A DNA stretch of 64,000 nucleotides from Rhodobacteraceae bacterium DSL-40 (GTDB taxonomy: Bacteria; Pseudomonadota; Alphaproteobacteria; Rhodobacterales; Rhodobacteraceae), in assembly GCA_003258405.1 (NCBI GenBank), contig QKPN01000002.1, positions 496,001 to 560,000 on the forward strand, written 5' to 3'. The notes beneath the pieces are model-generated. The model did not search any database and had not been told where the DNA came from. It saw only the letters and a list, made by a program, of their open reading frames with translations. The position numbers and the translations under genes were made by a program. Each line of letters opens with the position of its first letter. Positions within the stretch are counted from its first letter, which is position 1. Positions 17,974-28,987 of this stretch are shown one piece after another.

Positions 17974-20625
17974 TCACGCCTCGATCAGCGCCCGCAGCTC
18001 ATAGACGAGCGCGAGCGCGTCGCGGGGCGTGAGCTCGTCGGGCGAGACCGCCCTGAGCCGTGCCTCGACCGCCGGCGAAGCGCCCTTGGCCTTCGTAGGC
18101 GTCTCGGGCGCTTCGAGCATCCGGCTGAAGAGCGGCAGATCGTCGACAAGCGCCTTGGCCTTGCCGCCCTGCTGCCGTTCGCCTTCCTCCAGCGCCTCGA
18201 GCACGATGCGCGCGCGCTCCACCACCGCTTTCGGCAGGCCCGCGAGTTCCGCGACCTGGATGCCGTACGAGCGGTCGGCGGCGCCGTCGCGCACCTCGTG
18301 GAGGAAGATCACCTCGCCCTCCCATTCGCGCACCGCGACGGTGGCGTTCCGCAGGCCCGGGAGTTTCGCGGTGAGGGCGGTGAGCTCGTGGTAATGGGTC
18401 GCGAAGAGCCCGCGGCAGCGGTTGCCGTCGTGCAGGTGTTCGAGCACCGCCCAGGCGATCGAGAGCCCGTCATAGGTGGCTGTGCCGCGGCCGATCTCGT
18501 CGAGGATGACGAGCGCGCGCTCGCCGGCCTGATTGAGGATCGCCGCGGTCTCGACCATCTCGACCATGAAGGTCGAGCGGCCGCGGGCGAGATCGTCGGC
18601 CGCCCCCACGCGGCTGAAAAGCTGATCCACCACGCCGATGCGCGCGGCCCGCGCGGGCACATGCGCGCCGATCTGCGCGAGCAGGGCGATGAGCGCGTTC
18701 TGGCGCAGGAAGGTCGATTTGCCCGCCATGTTGGGGCCGGTGACAAGCCAGATCGGCCGGGCGCTCGCGCCGCCCGCGCTCAGCTCGCAGTCATTGGCAA
18801 CGAAGCTCTCGCCCGTGCGCCGGAGCGCCTGCTCGACCACCGGGTGACGGCCCTCGGTGATCGCGAAGGCGCGCGAGGCGTCAACCTCGGGGCGCACCCA
18901 GCCCTCGGAGGCGGAGAGATCGGCGAAGCCCGCGGCCACGTCGATCTCGGCGAGCGCCTTGGCCGTCGCGCCGATCCGGGAGGCGGCCGCGAGGATCGCC
19001 TGGCGCAGGTCCTCGAAGATCCGCTTCTCGATCTGGAGCGCGAGCGAGCCTGCATTGAGGATGCGGGTCTCGATCTCGGACAGCGGCAGGGTGGTGAAGC
19101 GGACCGCGTTCGCCGTGGTCTGGCGGTGGACGAAGAGCTCGTTGAGCGGCGCGCTCATCATCCGGGTCGCGTGGGTTGCCGGGGTCTCGATGAAATAGCC
19201 GAGCACGTTGTTGTGCTTGATCTTGAGGGCATTGACGCCGCTCTGCCGGACGTATTCCGCCTGAAGCTCGGCGATCACGCCGCGGCCCTCGTCGCGGAGG
19301 TGGCGGGTCTCGTCGAGCTCGGCATCGAGGCCGGCGGCGATGAAGCCGCCATCGCGGGCGAGCAGCGGCGGCTCGGCGACAAGGGCGGCATCGAGAAGCG
19401 AAATCAGCTCGTCATGCCCGCGCATCGCGTCCTGTGCAGCGACGACCAGATCCGGGCCGCCGGCGGGCAGGAGTTCGCTCAGCCGCTCGGCCTCGCCGAG
19501 CCCGTCGCGGATCGCCGCGAGATCGCGCGGCCCGCCCCGGTCGAGCGAGAGCCGCGAGAGCGCGCGTTCGAGATCCGGCACCTTGCGCAGCCCCTCGCGC
19601 ACCCGGCGGGCGAGCCCTCTGTCCTCGGCGAAGACGGCAAGCGCATCCTGCCGGGCGTGGATCGCGCCGACATCCGTCGAGGGCGCGTTCACCCGCGCCT
19701 CGAGCAGCCGCGCGCCCGCGCCGGTCAGCGTGCGGTCGATCGCGGCGAGGAGCGAGCCCTCGCGCCCGCCGGAAAGGCTGCGGGTCAGTTCAAGATTGCG
19801 CCGGGTTGCGGCATCGATCTGCATGAGGCCACCGGGTGTCTCGCGGGCGGGCGGCTTCAGGAAGGGCAGGCGGCCCTTCTGGGTCAGGTCGAGGTAGTCG
19901 ATGATCGCGCCGAGCGCCGAGATCTCCGCGCGCCCGAAGCTCGCGAAGCCGTCGAGCGAGGCGACCTTGTAGACGTTCGCGATCCGGCCTTCGGCGAGGG
20001 TGGACTCGAAGCTGGCGCGCGCCAGCGGCGTTGCGACGCCGCCGGCTTCGGCGATCAGGCCGCGCAGCTCGTCCTCGTGAGCCTCGCTCAGCAGGACCTC
20101 GCGCGGGGCGAGGCGGGCAAGCATCGGCCCGAGGCGCAGGCGCGGGCAGGGGGCGACGGTCACGTCTCCGGTCGAGAGATCGACCCAGGCAAAGGCGCCC
20201 TCGCCGCGAATGTCGGAAAAGGCCGCGAGGTAATTGTGCCGCCGGCTTTCGAGCAGGCTTTCCTCGGTCAGCGTGCCCGGGGTGACGAGCCGGACGACCT
20301 CGCGCCGCACCACGGATTTCGAGCCGCGCTTGCGGGCCTCCGCCGGATCCTCGGTCTGTTCGCAGACGGCGACACGGAAGCCCTTGCGGATGAGGGTGAG
20401 CAGGTAGCCCTCCGCGGCGTGGACCGGCACGCCGCACATCGGGATATCCTCGCCGAGATGCTTGCCGCGCTTGGTGAGCGCAATGTCGAGGGCGGCGCTC
20501 GCCGCCTCGGCATCCTCGAAGAAAAGCTCGTAGAAATCGCCCATCCGGTAGAAGAGCAGCGCATCGGCGTGCCCTGCCTTGATCTCCAGATACTGCGCCA
20601 TCATCGGCGTGACGACCGCGTTCAT
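17974..20625 (-). CDS. mutS: DNA mismatch repair protein MutS
   Basis: 883 residues. The mismatch-recognition domain contains [18 protein letters not shown] with the Phe-x-Glu motif (FYE). Connector and lever domains follow, then the ATPase with [18 protein letters not shown] (Walker A), [21 protein letters not shown] and [10 protein letters not shown]. It recognises mispairs and recruits MutL. The [12 protein letters not shown] was chosen over an upstream in-frame ATG with low-complexity sequence. It converges on grpE. A 997-codon open frame on the opposite strand here is a codon-bias shadow. Confidence 0.97.
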   Translation of the reverse strand: MNAVVTPMMAQYLEIKAGHADALLFYRMGDFYELFFEDAEAASAALDIALTKRGKHLGEDIPMCGVPVHAAEGYLLTLIRKGFRVAVCEQTEDPAEARKRGSKSVVRREVVRLVTPGTLTEESLLESRRHNYLAAFSDIRGEGAFAWVDLSTGDVTVAPCPRLRLGPMLARLAPREVLLSEAHEDELRGLIAEAGGVATPLARASFESTLAEGRIANVYKVASLDGFASFGRAEISALGAIIDYLDLTQKGRLPFLKPPARETPGGLMQIDAATRRNLELTRSLSGGREGSLLAAIDRTLTGAGARLLEARVNAPSTDVGAIHARQDALAVFAEDRGLARRVREGLRKVPDLERALSRLSLDRGGPRDLAAIRDGLGEAERLSELLPAGGPDLVVAAQDAMRGHDELISLLDAALVAEPPLLARDGGFIAAGLDAELDETRHLRDEGRGVIAELQAEYVRQSGVNALKIKHNNVLGYFIETPATHATRMMSAPLNELFVHRQTTANAVRFTTLPLSEIETRILNAGSLALQIEKRIFEDLRQAILAAASRIGATAKALAEIDVAAGFADLSASEGWVRPEVDASRAFAITEGRHPVVEQALRRTGESFVANDCELSAGGASARPIWLVTGPNMAGKSTFLRQNALIALLAQIGAHVPARAARIGVVDQLFSRVGAADDLARGRSTFMVEMVETAAILNQAGERALVILDEIGRGTATYDGLSIAWAVLEHLHDGNRCRGLFATHYHELTALTAKLPGLRNATVAVREWEGEVIFLHEVRDGAADRSYGIQVAELAGLPKAVVERARIVLEALEEGERQQGGKAKALVDDLPLFSRMLEAPETPTKAKGASPAVEARLRAVSPDELTPRDALALVYELRALIEA

Positions 20626-20722
20626 GTCTCGTCCCGTGTCCTGCTGCCCCTGACCGGCGCGGACTCGATCACGCGCGGGCGGGGAAGGCAACCCGAACCG
20701 GTGCCGGTTCGGCGCGGGCGGT

Positions 20723-21475
20723 TCAGATCAACGGCCGGATCGGCGGCGGCGCGTTCTCGATCCCGGCGATATCCGCGAGCCTCTCGCGGTCGAAGATCTC
20801 GAGCTTCTTCGTCTTCCAGGAGGCGACCTGCAAAGCGCGCAGGCGCGAGAGCGTCTTGTTGGTGTGGACGAGCGACAGGCCGAGCGCATCGGCGAGGTCT
20901 TCCTGCGTGAAGGGCATGTCCATTGAGGTCTTCGTCGCGATCCCGACGTCGAGCGCCCGGCCATGCAGCATGTGGAGCGCATGGGCGACGCGTTCGAGCG
21001 CGCTCCGCCGTCCGACGGTCACCAGCTGATCGCCGAGGAAGTGCTCCTCGCGCGCGGCAAGCCAGGTCACGTCGAAGCTGCGCTCGGGCTGCTCGCCGAA
21101 CATGCGGTAGAGATCGGCGCGGTTGAAGACGCAGAGATGCATGGCGGAGACGGCGGTGACGGAATGCTGCATCTCGGCCATCACTGCCGCCTGGAGCCCG
21201 ATGAAGTCACCCGGCAGCACGAAGCCGATCACCTGCCGCCGCCCGTCCTCGAGGGTCTTGAAGCGGATCGCGGTGCCTTCGAGCACGGTGTAGAGATGCG
21301 GGCTCGACGTGCCCTCGAGCACGATCGGCGTGTCGCGATCGACCCTCAGCTCCCCCGCCTTGAAGGTTTCCATGAAGGCAAGCTCTGACGCGCTGAAAGG
21401 CGAAAAGCACGGCATCGCGCGAAGACGGCAGTCGTGACAGGGCACACGGGGCGGATTATGTCCGTTTTTTTTCAT
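20723..21475 (-). CDS. Crp/Fnr family transcriptional regulator
   Basis: 250 residues. The N-terminal extension has three cysteines in [11 protein letters not shown] (13, 16, 23), followed by a cyclic-nucleotide-binding-type beta-roll (residues ~30-145, [10 protein letters not shown]) and a C-terminal winged helix ([26 protein letters not shown]). The cysteine pattern hints at metal or Fe-S sensing but does not match the full four-Cys arrangement of classical FNR, so the signal is unknown. It is transcribed divergently from an EcfG-like sigma factor, with about 113 bp between starts; shared regulation is plausible. No clear TTGAT-N4-ATCAA box is visible in the shared region. Confidence 0.88.
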   Translation of the reverse strand: MKKNGHNPPRVPCHDCRLRAMPCFSPFSASELAFMETFKAGELRVDRDTPIVLEGTSSPHLYTVLEGTAIRFKTLEDGRRQVIGFVLPGDFIGLQAAVMAEMQHSVTAVSAMHLCVFNRADLYRMFGEQPERSFDVTWLAAREEHFLGDQLVTVGRRSALERVAHALHMLHGRALDVGIATKTSMDMPFTQEDLADALGLSLVHTNKTLSRLRALQVASWKTKKLEIFDRERLADIAGIENAPPPIRPLI

Positions 21476-21588
21476 TTGATATGTCGCAGTTACATGTCTT
21501 CACGCGGAGGACACCCCAAGCTGAGGCCATGACGGTCGGGCCCTGACCCGACTTTACATGCGTATCCACGCTAGGGGGAGGCATTTCA

Positions 21589-22074
21589 TTGAAAAAACCG
21601 GAGGATGAATTTCTGAGCAAGGTCGTCGCGCTGATGCCGAGATTGCGGAATTTCGCCATCGGTCTCTGCCGGGACGCGGTGGAGGCGGACGACCTCGTGC
21701 AGGAGACGGTCCTGCGTGCGATCCAGAGCCGGCGCAGTTTCCAGACCGGAAGCAATCTCGGGGCCTGGATGATGACGATACTGCGCAACTGTTTCCTGTC
21801 GGACATGCGCCGGTCGCAGCGGGCCCGGCTGGCACTGAGCCAGATCGTCGCGCCGGCGGGCGTCCTTGCCGCCACTCAGGAAAGCGCGCTCCAGCTCCAG
21901 GAAGTGGCTCGCCACATCGCGGGGCTGCCCGCGGCACAGCGACGGCCGCTGCTGATGATCGGCGTTGCGGAGGCGAGCTATGCCGAGGTGGCCGCCCATT
22001 GCGGCTGTTCGGTCGGCACGGTCAAGAGCCGGGTCAGCCGCGCCCGCCAGCGCCTGGTAGACGCCGCGGGGTGA
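21589..22074 (+). CDS. ECF-type RNA polymerase sigma factor, EcfG (ECF15)-like
   Basis: 161 residues from a TTG with GGGGAG 8 bp upstream. Region 2 contains LRNFAIGLCRD and ADDLVQETVLRAIQSRRSFQTGSNLGAWMMTILRNCFLSDMRR (best matches the ECF15 pattern of a Phe-x-x-Gly-(T/S)-Asn and ILRNxFxSxxR). Region 4 has LPAAQRRPLLMIGVAEASYAEVAAHCGCSVGTVKSRVSRAR. EcfG-type sigma factors drive the alphaproteobacterial general stress response under NepR/PhyR control. No NepR- or PhyR-like gene is present next to it, so the assignment to the main stress sigma factor is tentative. Confidence 0.85.
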   Translation: MKKPEDEFLSKVVALMPRLRNFAIGLCRDAVEADDLVQETVLRAIQSRRSFQTGSNLGAWMMTILRNCFLSDMRRSQRARLALSQIVAPAGVLAATQESALQLQEVARHIAGLPAAQRRPLLMIGVAEASYAEVAAHCGCSVGTVKSRVSRARQRLVDAAG

Positions 22075-22099
22075 GGCCTGCTGCGGGGGATAAAGGGCC

Positions 22100-23260
22100 T
22101 CAGCCCTTCATCCCGTCCCAGAAGTTCTTCACGCGGCTGAAGAAGTCGTGTGTTTCCGGGCTGTTGTCCTTGCCCGCCTCGTCGAACTCCTTGAGGAGCT
22201 CCTTCTGGCGGTGGCTGAGGTTGACCGGCGTCTCGACCCGGAGCTCGATGTAGAGATCGCCGTGGCCGGCGCCGCGCAGTGCGGGCATGCCCTTGCCGCG
22301 CAGCCGGAGCTGCTTGCCGGTCTGCACCCCGGCCGGAACCTTTACCCGGGTCCGCCCGCCATCGAGCGTCGGGGCTTCGATCTCGCCGCCAAGCGCAGCG
22401 GTCGTCATCGAGACCGGAATGCGGCAGAAGAGGTTCTGGTTGTCGCGCTCGAAGATCGCATGATCGGCGACCTCGATGAAGATGTAGAGATCGCCCGCCG
22501 GTCCACCGCGCAGCCCCGCATCGCCCTCGCCCGCCAGCCGGATCCGCGTGCCGGTCTCGACGCCGGCGGGGATGTTGACATTGAGCGTGCGATCCTTGCG
22601 CACCCGGCCCGCGCCGGCGCAGGAGCCGCAGGGATTCTTGATGATCTGGCCGCGGCCCTGACAGGTCGGGCAGGTGCGCTCGACGGTGAAGAAGCCCTGC
22701 TGCGCCCGAACCTTGCCCATGCCTGAGCAGGTCGGGCAGGTGGCGGGTTCCGCGCCGCCCTCGGCGCCGGTGCCATGGCAGACCTCGCAGACGACGCTGC
22801 CCGGAACGGTCACGGTCGCCTGCTTGCCGCGGAAGGCTTCCTCGAGCGAGAGGCGGAGGTTGTAGCGCAGATCCGAGCCGCGCGAGGCGCGCTGGCCGCC
22901 GCGCGCCCGTGCTCCGCCGCCGCCACCCATGAAATCGCCGAAGAGATCGTCGAAGACGTCGGAGAAGGCGGAGGCGAAATCCGCATTGGCACCTGCGCCG
23001 CGGAAGCCGCCTGCGCCGGGCCCGGCGCTGCCATTCTCGAAGGCGGCATGGCCGTAGCGGTCGTAGGCGGCCTTCTTGTTGCCGTCCTTCAGGACGTCAT
23101 AGGCCTCGTTGACTTCCTTGAACTTCGTCTCGGCGTGCGGATTGTCCTGGTTGCGGTCAGGATGCAATTCCATGGCCTTCTTGCGGAAAGCCTTCTTGAT
23201 CTCTGTCTCGGTCGCGGTTCTCGTTACGCCGAGCACCTCGTAATAGTCACGTTTCGCCAT
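22100..23260 (-). CDS. dnaJ: Molecular chaperone DnaJ (Hsp40)
   Basis: 386 residues. The J domain starts [20 protein letters not shown] with HPD at about 33-35. A Gly/Phe-rich segment follows (about 75-115), then four zinc-binding CxxCxGxG repeats ([32 protein letters not shown]), and a C-terminal substrate-binding domain with [11 protein letters not shown]. It stimulates DnaK ATPase activity. MAKRDYY was chosen as start rather than an ATG 18 codons upstream. It lies 72 bp downstream of dnaK on the same strand, with a hairpin in the gap. Confidence 0.97.
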   Translation of the reverse strand: MAKRDYYEVLGVTRTATETEIKKAFRKKAMELHPDRNQDNPHAETKFKEVNEAYDVLKDGNKKAAYDRYGHAAFENGSAGPGAGGFRGAGANADFASAFSDVFDDLFGDFMGGGGGARARGGQRASRGSDLRYNLRLSLEEAFRGKQATVTVPGSVVCEVCHGTGAEGGAEPATCPTCSGMGKVRAQQGFFTVERTCPTCQGRGQIIKNPCGSCAGAGRVRKDRTLNVNIPAGVETGTRIRLAGEGDAGLRGGPAGDLYIFIEVADHAIFERDNQNLFCRIPVSMTTAALGGEIEAPTLDGGRTRVKVPAGVQTGKQLRLRGKGMPALRGAGHGDLYIELRVETPVNLSHRQKELLKEFDEAGKDNSPETHDFFSRVKNFWDGMKG

Positions 23261-23284
23261 GCGGGCGAGCTCCCCTGCAACAGC

Positions 23285-23313
23285 AAAATGGCCCCCTCGA
23301 ATCGAGAGGGCCA
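23285..23313 (-). terminator. Hairpin between dnaK and dnaJ (possible attenuator)
   Basis: Arms at 23289-23300 and 23302-23313 pair over 12 positions with a single mismatch and a short loop. In the dnaK-to-dnaJ direction the stem is followed by ATTTTGC. This looks like a weak intrinsic terminator or RNA-processing hairpin that could set the DnaK:DnaJ ratio. The T-run is short, so partial read-through is likely. Confidence 0.5.
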
Positions 23314-23332
23314 CCCTGCGGGATCAACCGGA

Positions 23333-25270
<1,938 letters not shown>

Positions 25271-25379
25271 GTGTATTCCTTTCGTGCGGCGATCGCGCAG
25301 GGCAGGTCCGGGCATGGCCCCCGCCCCGCATCCCTTGACCGGGCCTCACGATTTCGTGCGGATCCCGGGGTCTGCAGGT

Positions 25380-25408
25380 ATATAGGATCGGTATTCTGGC
25401 CCTGCAAG
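25380..25408 (-). promoter_or_regulatory. Candidate RpoH (sigma-32) promoter of dnaK
   Basis: Read on the minus strand: CTTGCA (25408-25403), a 17-bp spacer, then CTATAT preceded by C (CCTATAT, 25386-25380). This agrees with the alphaproteobacterial heat-shock pattern CTTG-N17/18-CYTAT. It is about 110 bp upstream of the dnaK ATG. No CIRCE repeat is seen, so sigma-32 control is the most likely heat-shock input. Confidence 0.6.
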
Positions 25409-25458
25409 CAGTCCGGCGGGCGGGCTCCGGCGTTTTTTCGAGCGGTTTGTCGGCGGAA

Positions 25459-26055
25459 ATGATCGAAGATCGCGGATTTATCATTCATCAGGGCGCGATC
25501 CCGGCCGACGCGCAGGAGCGGCTTGTCGCGGATATCCGGGCGGTTGCCGCCGCGGCGCCGTTCTTTTCGCCCGAGACCCGCGGAGGCCGGCGGATGAGCG
25601 TGCGGATGACCTCGGCCGGGCGCTACGGCTGGTTCAGCGATCGCCGCGGCTACCGGTATGTTGAGCGCCATCCCTCCGGCGTGCCCTGGCCACCGATCCC
25701 GGAAAGCGTGCTCGCGCTCTGGCGCACGTACGGCAGCAGGGCGCGCGATCCCGACTGCTGTCTCGTCAACTATTATGGCGCGGGGGCGAAGATGGGGCTT
25801 CACCGAGATGCCGACGAGGCGGACTTCTCCTGGCCGGTGCTCTCGATCAGCCTCGGCGATCCGGCGCGGTTTCGCATGGGAGGCCCGGAACGCAGCGATC
25901 CTTCCCGCTCGATTCCGCTCGAAAGTGGCGATGTGGTGGTGATCGGCGGTGCGGCCCGGCTCTCCTATCACGGCATCGACCGCATCGCCTTCGGCGGCAG
26001 TCGCCTGCTTCCGAAGGGCGGCCGGATCAATCTCACCCTGCGCGTGGTGGACTGA
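25459..26055 (+). CDS. alkB: AlkB-type alpha-ketoglutarate-dependent dioxygenase
   Basis: 198 residues from the ATG at 25459 (a TTG four codons upstream is possible). The Fe(II) triad is visible in LHRDADEADFSWPVLSISLG (HxD) and YHGIDRI, and the 2-oxoglutarate-binding arginines in the terminal RINLTLRVVD. NYY upstream of the HxD matches the nucleotide-recognition segment. AlkB directly reverses 1-methyladenine and 3-methylcytosine by oxidative demethylation. It is divergent from dnaK; an ada gene is not nearby. Confidence 0.93.
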   Translation: MIEDRGFIIHQGAIPADAQERLVADIRAVAAAAPFFSPETRGGRRMSVRMTSAGRYGWFSDRRGYRYVERHPSGVPWPPIPESVLALWRTYGSRARDPDCCLVNYYGAGAKMGLHRDADEADFSWPVLSISLGDPARFRMGGPERSDPSRSIPLESGDVVVIGGAARLSYHGIDRIAFGGSRLLPKGGRINLTLRVVD

Positions 26056-26057
26056 GC

Positions 26058-26681
26058 TCAGCGCGTGAGCGAGCAGCAGCCGGCGAGGAGTTGCAGGCTG
26101 TTTCCGGTTTCGAGCAGGAGATTTGCCGCAAGCCCGTAGCGATGCACCCCGGCCGCGCTCTCGCTGCAGTCGGCGGCGGTGAGGCTGAGCGTCGCCCGGC
26201 TCCCGTCATTTTCGGCAAGGATCATCCGCGCGGCGCTCCCGGAATCTTCGGGAGATATGCGCGCGACGATATCGAAGCCGTGCTCGAGATTGTCGGGGAG
26301 GGCAAGCGAGGCGCCGTCGTCAAGGATCTGGAACCACCAGCGCGGCGTGGTGCCGAAGCAGGCGAGCACCTGTGGCGCCGTGGTGTCGCTCCAGACCGGA
26401 TTGCTCAGCTGCAGGTTCTCCTGCGCGACCCAGCCGGTGTGCTCGTGCATGTTGATACGTGCCCAGCGGCCATCGGGATCGGTTGCGACAACCTCGATGC
26501 CGCGGCCGTCCGCGGGCAGGAACCCGAGCTCCTCGCTCGCCGGATCGGGTTCGGCATGGACCACCAGCACGCTGCCGGGCGGCACGCCGATCACCTCGAA
26601 GAGCGCCGGAAGCTGGATCGCGCCGGCGGCAGCGGGCGCGAGGACGAGTGCGGCGATTGCCGGGCGCAGGGGGGATCTCAA
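26058..26681 (-). CDS. Exported SH3-like domain protein
   Basis: 207 residues, from a TTG whose last two bases belong to the preceding thioesterase TGA (TTGA overlap), which implies translational coupling. A signal peptide (RSPLRPAIAALVLAPAAAGA) is followed by a bacterial SH3 domain at about 30-90: GSVLVVHAEPDPASEELG... and GRWARINMHEHTGWVAQENLQ, the latter typical of SH3_3 proteins. The C-terminal 110 residues match nothing I recognise and contain a CC pair near the end. Probable periplasmic location; function unknown. It is convergent with alkB. Confidence 0.72.
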   Translation of the reverse strand: MRSPLRPAIAALVLAPAAAGAIQLPALFEVIGVPPGSVLVVHAEPDPASEELGFLPADGRGIEVVATDPDGRWARINMHEHTGWVAQENLQLSNPVWSDTTAPQVLACFGTTPRWWFQILDDGASLALPDNLEHGFDIVARISPEDSGSAARMILAENDGSRATLSLTAADCSESAAGVHRYGLAANLLLETGNSLQLLAGCCSLTR

Positions 26682-27070
26682 GGCTGGCCCAGTTCCGGCA
26701 GCGGGCGTTTCCGGCCCGCCTCGTCCACCGCGACGAAGATGAACCGGGCCTGCGTCACCCGGCAATGCTCGCCCGAAGGCTGCCGCCGGATCCAGGCCTC
26801 GACGCAGATGGTCATCGAGGTCGTGCCCTCGCGGACCATCTCGGCGTAGATCGTGAGAATGTCCCCGACGCGCACCGGCTGCTGGAAGGTCATGCCATCG
26901 ACCGCGATCGTCGCGACGCGCCCCCGCGCCCGGGTGCGTGCCAGCACGGAGGAGCCGAGGTCCATCTGGGACATGAGCCAGCCGCCGAAGATATCGCCAT
27001 TCGCGTTGGTGTCCGCAGGCATGGCAATGGTCTGCAGCGTAAGCTCGCCGTGCGGCATGGTGTCCGTCAT
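26678..27070 (-). CDS. yciA: Acyl-CoA thioesterase, YciA/hotdog family
   Basis: 130 residues. The hotdog fold signature ADTNANGDIFGGWLMSQMDLGS at residues 19-40 contains the catalytic Asp of YciA/BACH-type thioesterases; later VDGMTFQQPVRVGDIL and ARFIFVAVDE match the same family. It hydrolyses acyl-CoAs to free CoA and fatty acid, with broad chain length in studied members. It is cotranscribed with the downstream SH3 protein, and divergent from cysQ across about 176 bp. Confidence 0.93.
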   Translation of the reverse strand: MTDTMPHGELTLQTIAMPADTNANGDIFGGWLMSQMDLGSSVLARTRARGRVATIAVDGMTFQQPVRVGDILTIYAEMVREGTTSMTICVEAWIRRQPSGEHCRVTQARFIFVAVDEAGRKRPLPELGQP

Positions 27071-27246
27071 GGGCGGGATATCCTCCTTGGCAGGTTTGCG
27101 CGCACCGGCGTGCCGCGCTCGCAGGGTGTCTGGATCGGATGTTTACAAAATGCGCGCGGCTGGTCCATAGCTGCCTCGATATGACAATCGCGGCGCGTCT
27201 GGCTGCTGCCCGTGCCGCCCAGTCCGGTCAGAAGGGTTCCAGGTTC

Positions 27247-28044
27247 ATGGATTATGCAGGTATCGTCGCCACCATCCGCAAGCTCGCGCTCGAGGCCGGG
27301 TCGGCCATTCTCGAGGTCTACAACCGCGACGATTTCGAGGTCCGCTCGAAATCCGACGAGTCTCCGGTGACCGAGGCCGACGAACTCGCCGACCGGCTGA
27401 TCTCTGCGGGCCTCAAGGCGGCGCATCCCGAGATCCCGATCGTCACCGAGGAGCAGGCCGATACCCACGGGCAGGCACACCCTGTCTTCTTCCTCGTCGA
27501 CCCGCTCGACGGAACCAAGGAATTCATCAAGCGCCGCGGCGATTTCACCGTCAACATCGCGCTGATCGAGAACGGCGTGCCGACCCGCGGCGTCGTCTAT
27601 GCCCCGGCCAAGGAACGCCTGTTCTATACCGACGCCGATGGCCGCACCGTCGAGGAAGCCGCGCCGCATGATCCGGCGGCACCCGGCGCGACCACGCCGC
27701 TTTCGGTCTCGACACCGGATCCGGAGGCGCTCGTCGTCGTCGCCTCGAAGTCGCACCGCGATCAGGCGACCGATGACTACATCAATCGGTACAAGGTCTC
27801 GGATTTCCGCTCCGCCGGGTCGTCGCTCAAGTTCTGCCTCGTGGCGGCGGGCGAGGCCGATCTCTATCCGCGCCTCGGCCGGACCATGGAGTGGGACACC
27901 GCGGCGGGTCAGGCCGTGCTCCTCGGCGCCGGCGGCCGCGTGGTGCGTTTCGACAGCCATGAGCCGCTCATTTATGGCAAGGGTGGCTTCGAGAACCCGT
28001 TCTTCATCGCGACCGCGCCGGGGATCGACCTGCTGAAGGGCTGA
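27247..28044 (+). CDS. cysQ: 3'(2'),5'-bisphosphate nucleotidase CysQ
   Basis: 265 residues starting MDYAGIVATIRKLALEAG. Metal-binding motifs of the inositol monophosphatase superfamily are present: VTEADELAD, VTEEQAD, FLVDPLDGTKEFIKR and a C-terminal GRTMEWDTAAGQAVL. The DPLDGTKEF form is characteristic of CysQ, which removes the 3'-phosphate from PAP/PAPS in sulfate assimilation. Longer in-frame starts at 27139 and 27181 lack conserved sequence. kdsB begins 6 bp after its stop. Confidence 0.94.
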   Translation: MDYAGIVATIRKLALEAGSAILEVYNRDDFEVRSKSDESPVTEADELADRLISAGLKAAHPEIPIVTEEQADTHGQAHPVFFLVDPLDGTKEFIKRRGDFTVNIALIENGVPTRGVVYAPAKERLFYTDADGRTVEEAAPHDPAAPGATTPLSVSTPDPEALVVVASKSHRDQATDDYINRYKVSDFRSAGSSLKFCLVAAGEADLYPRLGRTMEWDTAAGQAVLLGAGGRVVRFDSHEPLIYGKGGFENPFFIATAPGIDLLKG

Positions 28045-28050
28045 ACGCGC

Positions 28051-28851
28051 ATGTCCGTTCTCATTGTCATCCCGGCCCGCTACGCCTCGACCCGCTATCC
28101 CGGCAAGCCGCTGGCCGAATTGCGCGGGGCGACGGGCGAGGCGCGCAGCCTTGTGCGCCGGAGCTGGGATGCGGCGATGTCGGTGCCGGGCATCGCCCGG
28201 GTCGTCGTGGCGACGGACGACGAGCGGATCGCCGCCGCCGCCCGCGCCTTTGGCGCCGAAGTGGTGATGACGCCGGAAAGCTGCCGCAACGGCACCGAAC
28301 GCTGCGCGGCGGTGGTCGAAGCCATCGGCTCGGAGCACGATATCGTCGTCAATCTCCAGGGCGATGCGCCCCTCACGCCGCACTGGTTCGTCTCCGCGCT
28401 CGTCGCGGCAATGGAGGCCGATCCCTCCTGCCCGGTGGCGACGCCCGTGCTGCGCTGCGATGCCGCCGCGCTGGCCGGTTTTCTCGAGGATCGCCGCCAC
28501 GGACGGGTCGGCGGAACGACCGCGGTATTCGACCGCAATCACAACGCCTTGTATTTTTCCAAGGAGGTCCTTCCCTTCACCGGGCGCGTGCTGGGTGAGG
28601 GCGACGAGATCCCCGTCTTCCACCATGTCGGCGTCTATGCCTACCGTCCGGCGGCGCTTCTGGCCTATGCAGACTGGGCGCCGGGGCACCTGGAGGGCTG
28701 GGAAGGGCTGGAGCAGCTCCGCTTCATGGAGAACGGCGTCCTGGTGCGCTGCGTCGAGGTGGATGGCCAGGGTCGTGCATTCTGGGAGGTGAATAATCCT
28801 TCCGATATTGATCGCGTTGAGGGTATATTCAGGGAATTGGGCATTTCTTGA
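28051..28851 (+). CDS. kdsB: 3-deoxy-manno-octulosonate cytidylyltransferase-like protein (KdsB family)
   Basis: 266 residues. The CTP-binding PARYASTRYPGKPL is at residues 8-22, NGTERCAAVVE matches the KDO-recognising region, and HHVGVYAYRP and EGLEQLRFMENG are family typical. KdsB activates KDO as CMP-KDO for lipid A inner core. Two usually conserved spots differ: QGDE reads QGDA (residues 103-106), and the C-terminal VDT reads VNN (around 247-249). This might reflect a divergent subfamily with a different sugar acid. It follows cysQ in one operon. Confidence 0.85.
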   Translation: MSVLIVIPARYASTRYPGKPLAELRGATGEARSLVRRSWDAAMSVPGIARVVVATDDERIAAAARAFGAEVVMTPESCRNGTERCAAVVEAIGSEHDIVVNLQGDAPLTPHWFVSALVAAMEADPSCPVATPVLRCDAAALAGFLEDRRHGRVGGTTAVFDRNHNALYFSKEVLPFTGRVLGEGDEIPVFHHVGVYAYRPAALLAYADWAPGHLEGWEGLEQLRFMENGVLVRCVEVDGQGRAFWEVNNPSDIDRVEGIFRELGIS

Positions 28852-28987
28852 AACAAAACACTTCGTTCAGCACTTAACGCGTTGCAGCAAGAATCTTATG
28901 GGAAATCGGAGAGGATTCGTGTTAGCCAGCCACGGTAAGATAACCCGGTCCGTCCGGGTTTGGGTTCTTTGAGTGATGGGGATTGGG

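Noticed and set aside
17917-20910. 997-codon open frame antisense to mutS
   Set aside because: It mirrors mutS codon bias in a GC-rich genome, is rich in Arg/Ala/Glu/Gly/Asp low-complexity text and has no recognisable domain. mutS on the other strand is fully supported.
21476-21588. NepR anti-sigma gene or FNR box next to the ECF sigma factor
   Set aside because: The 113-bp gap is too short for nepR and TTGAT at 21476 has no ATCAA partner at the right spacing.
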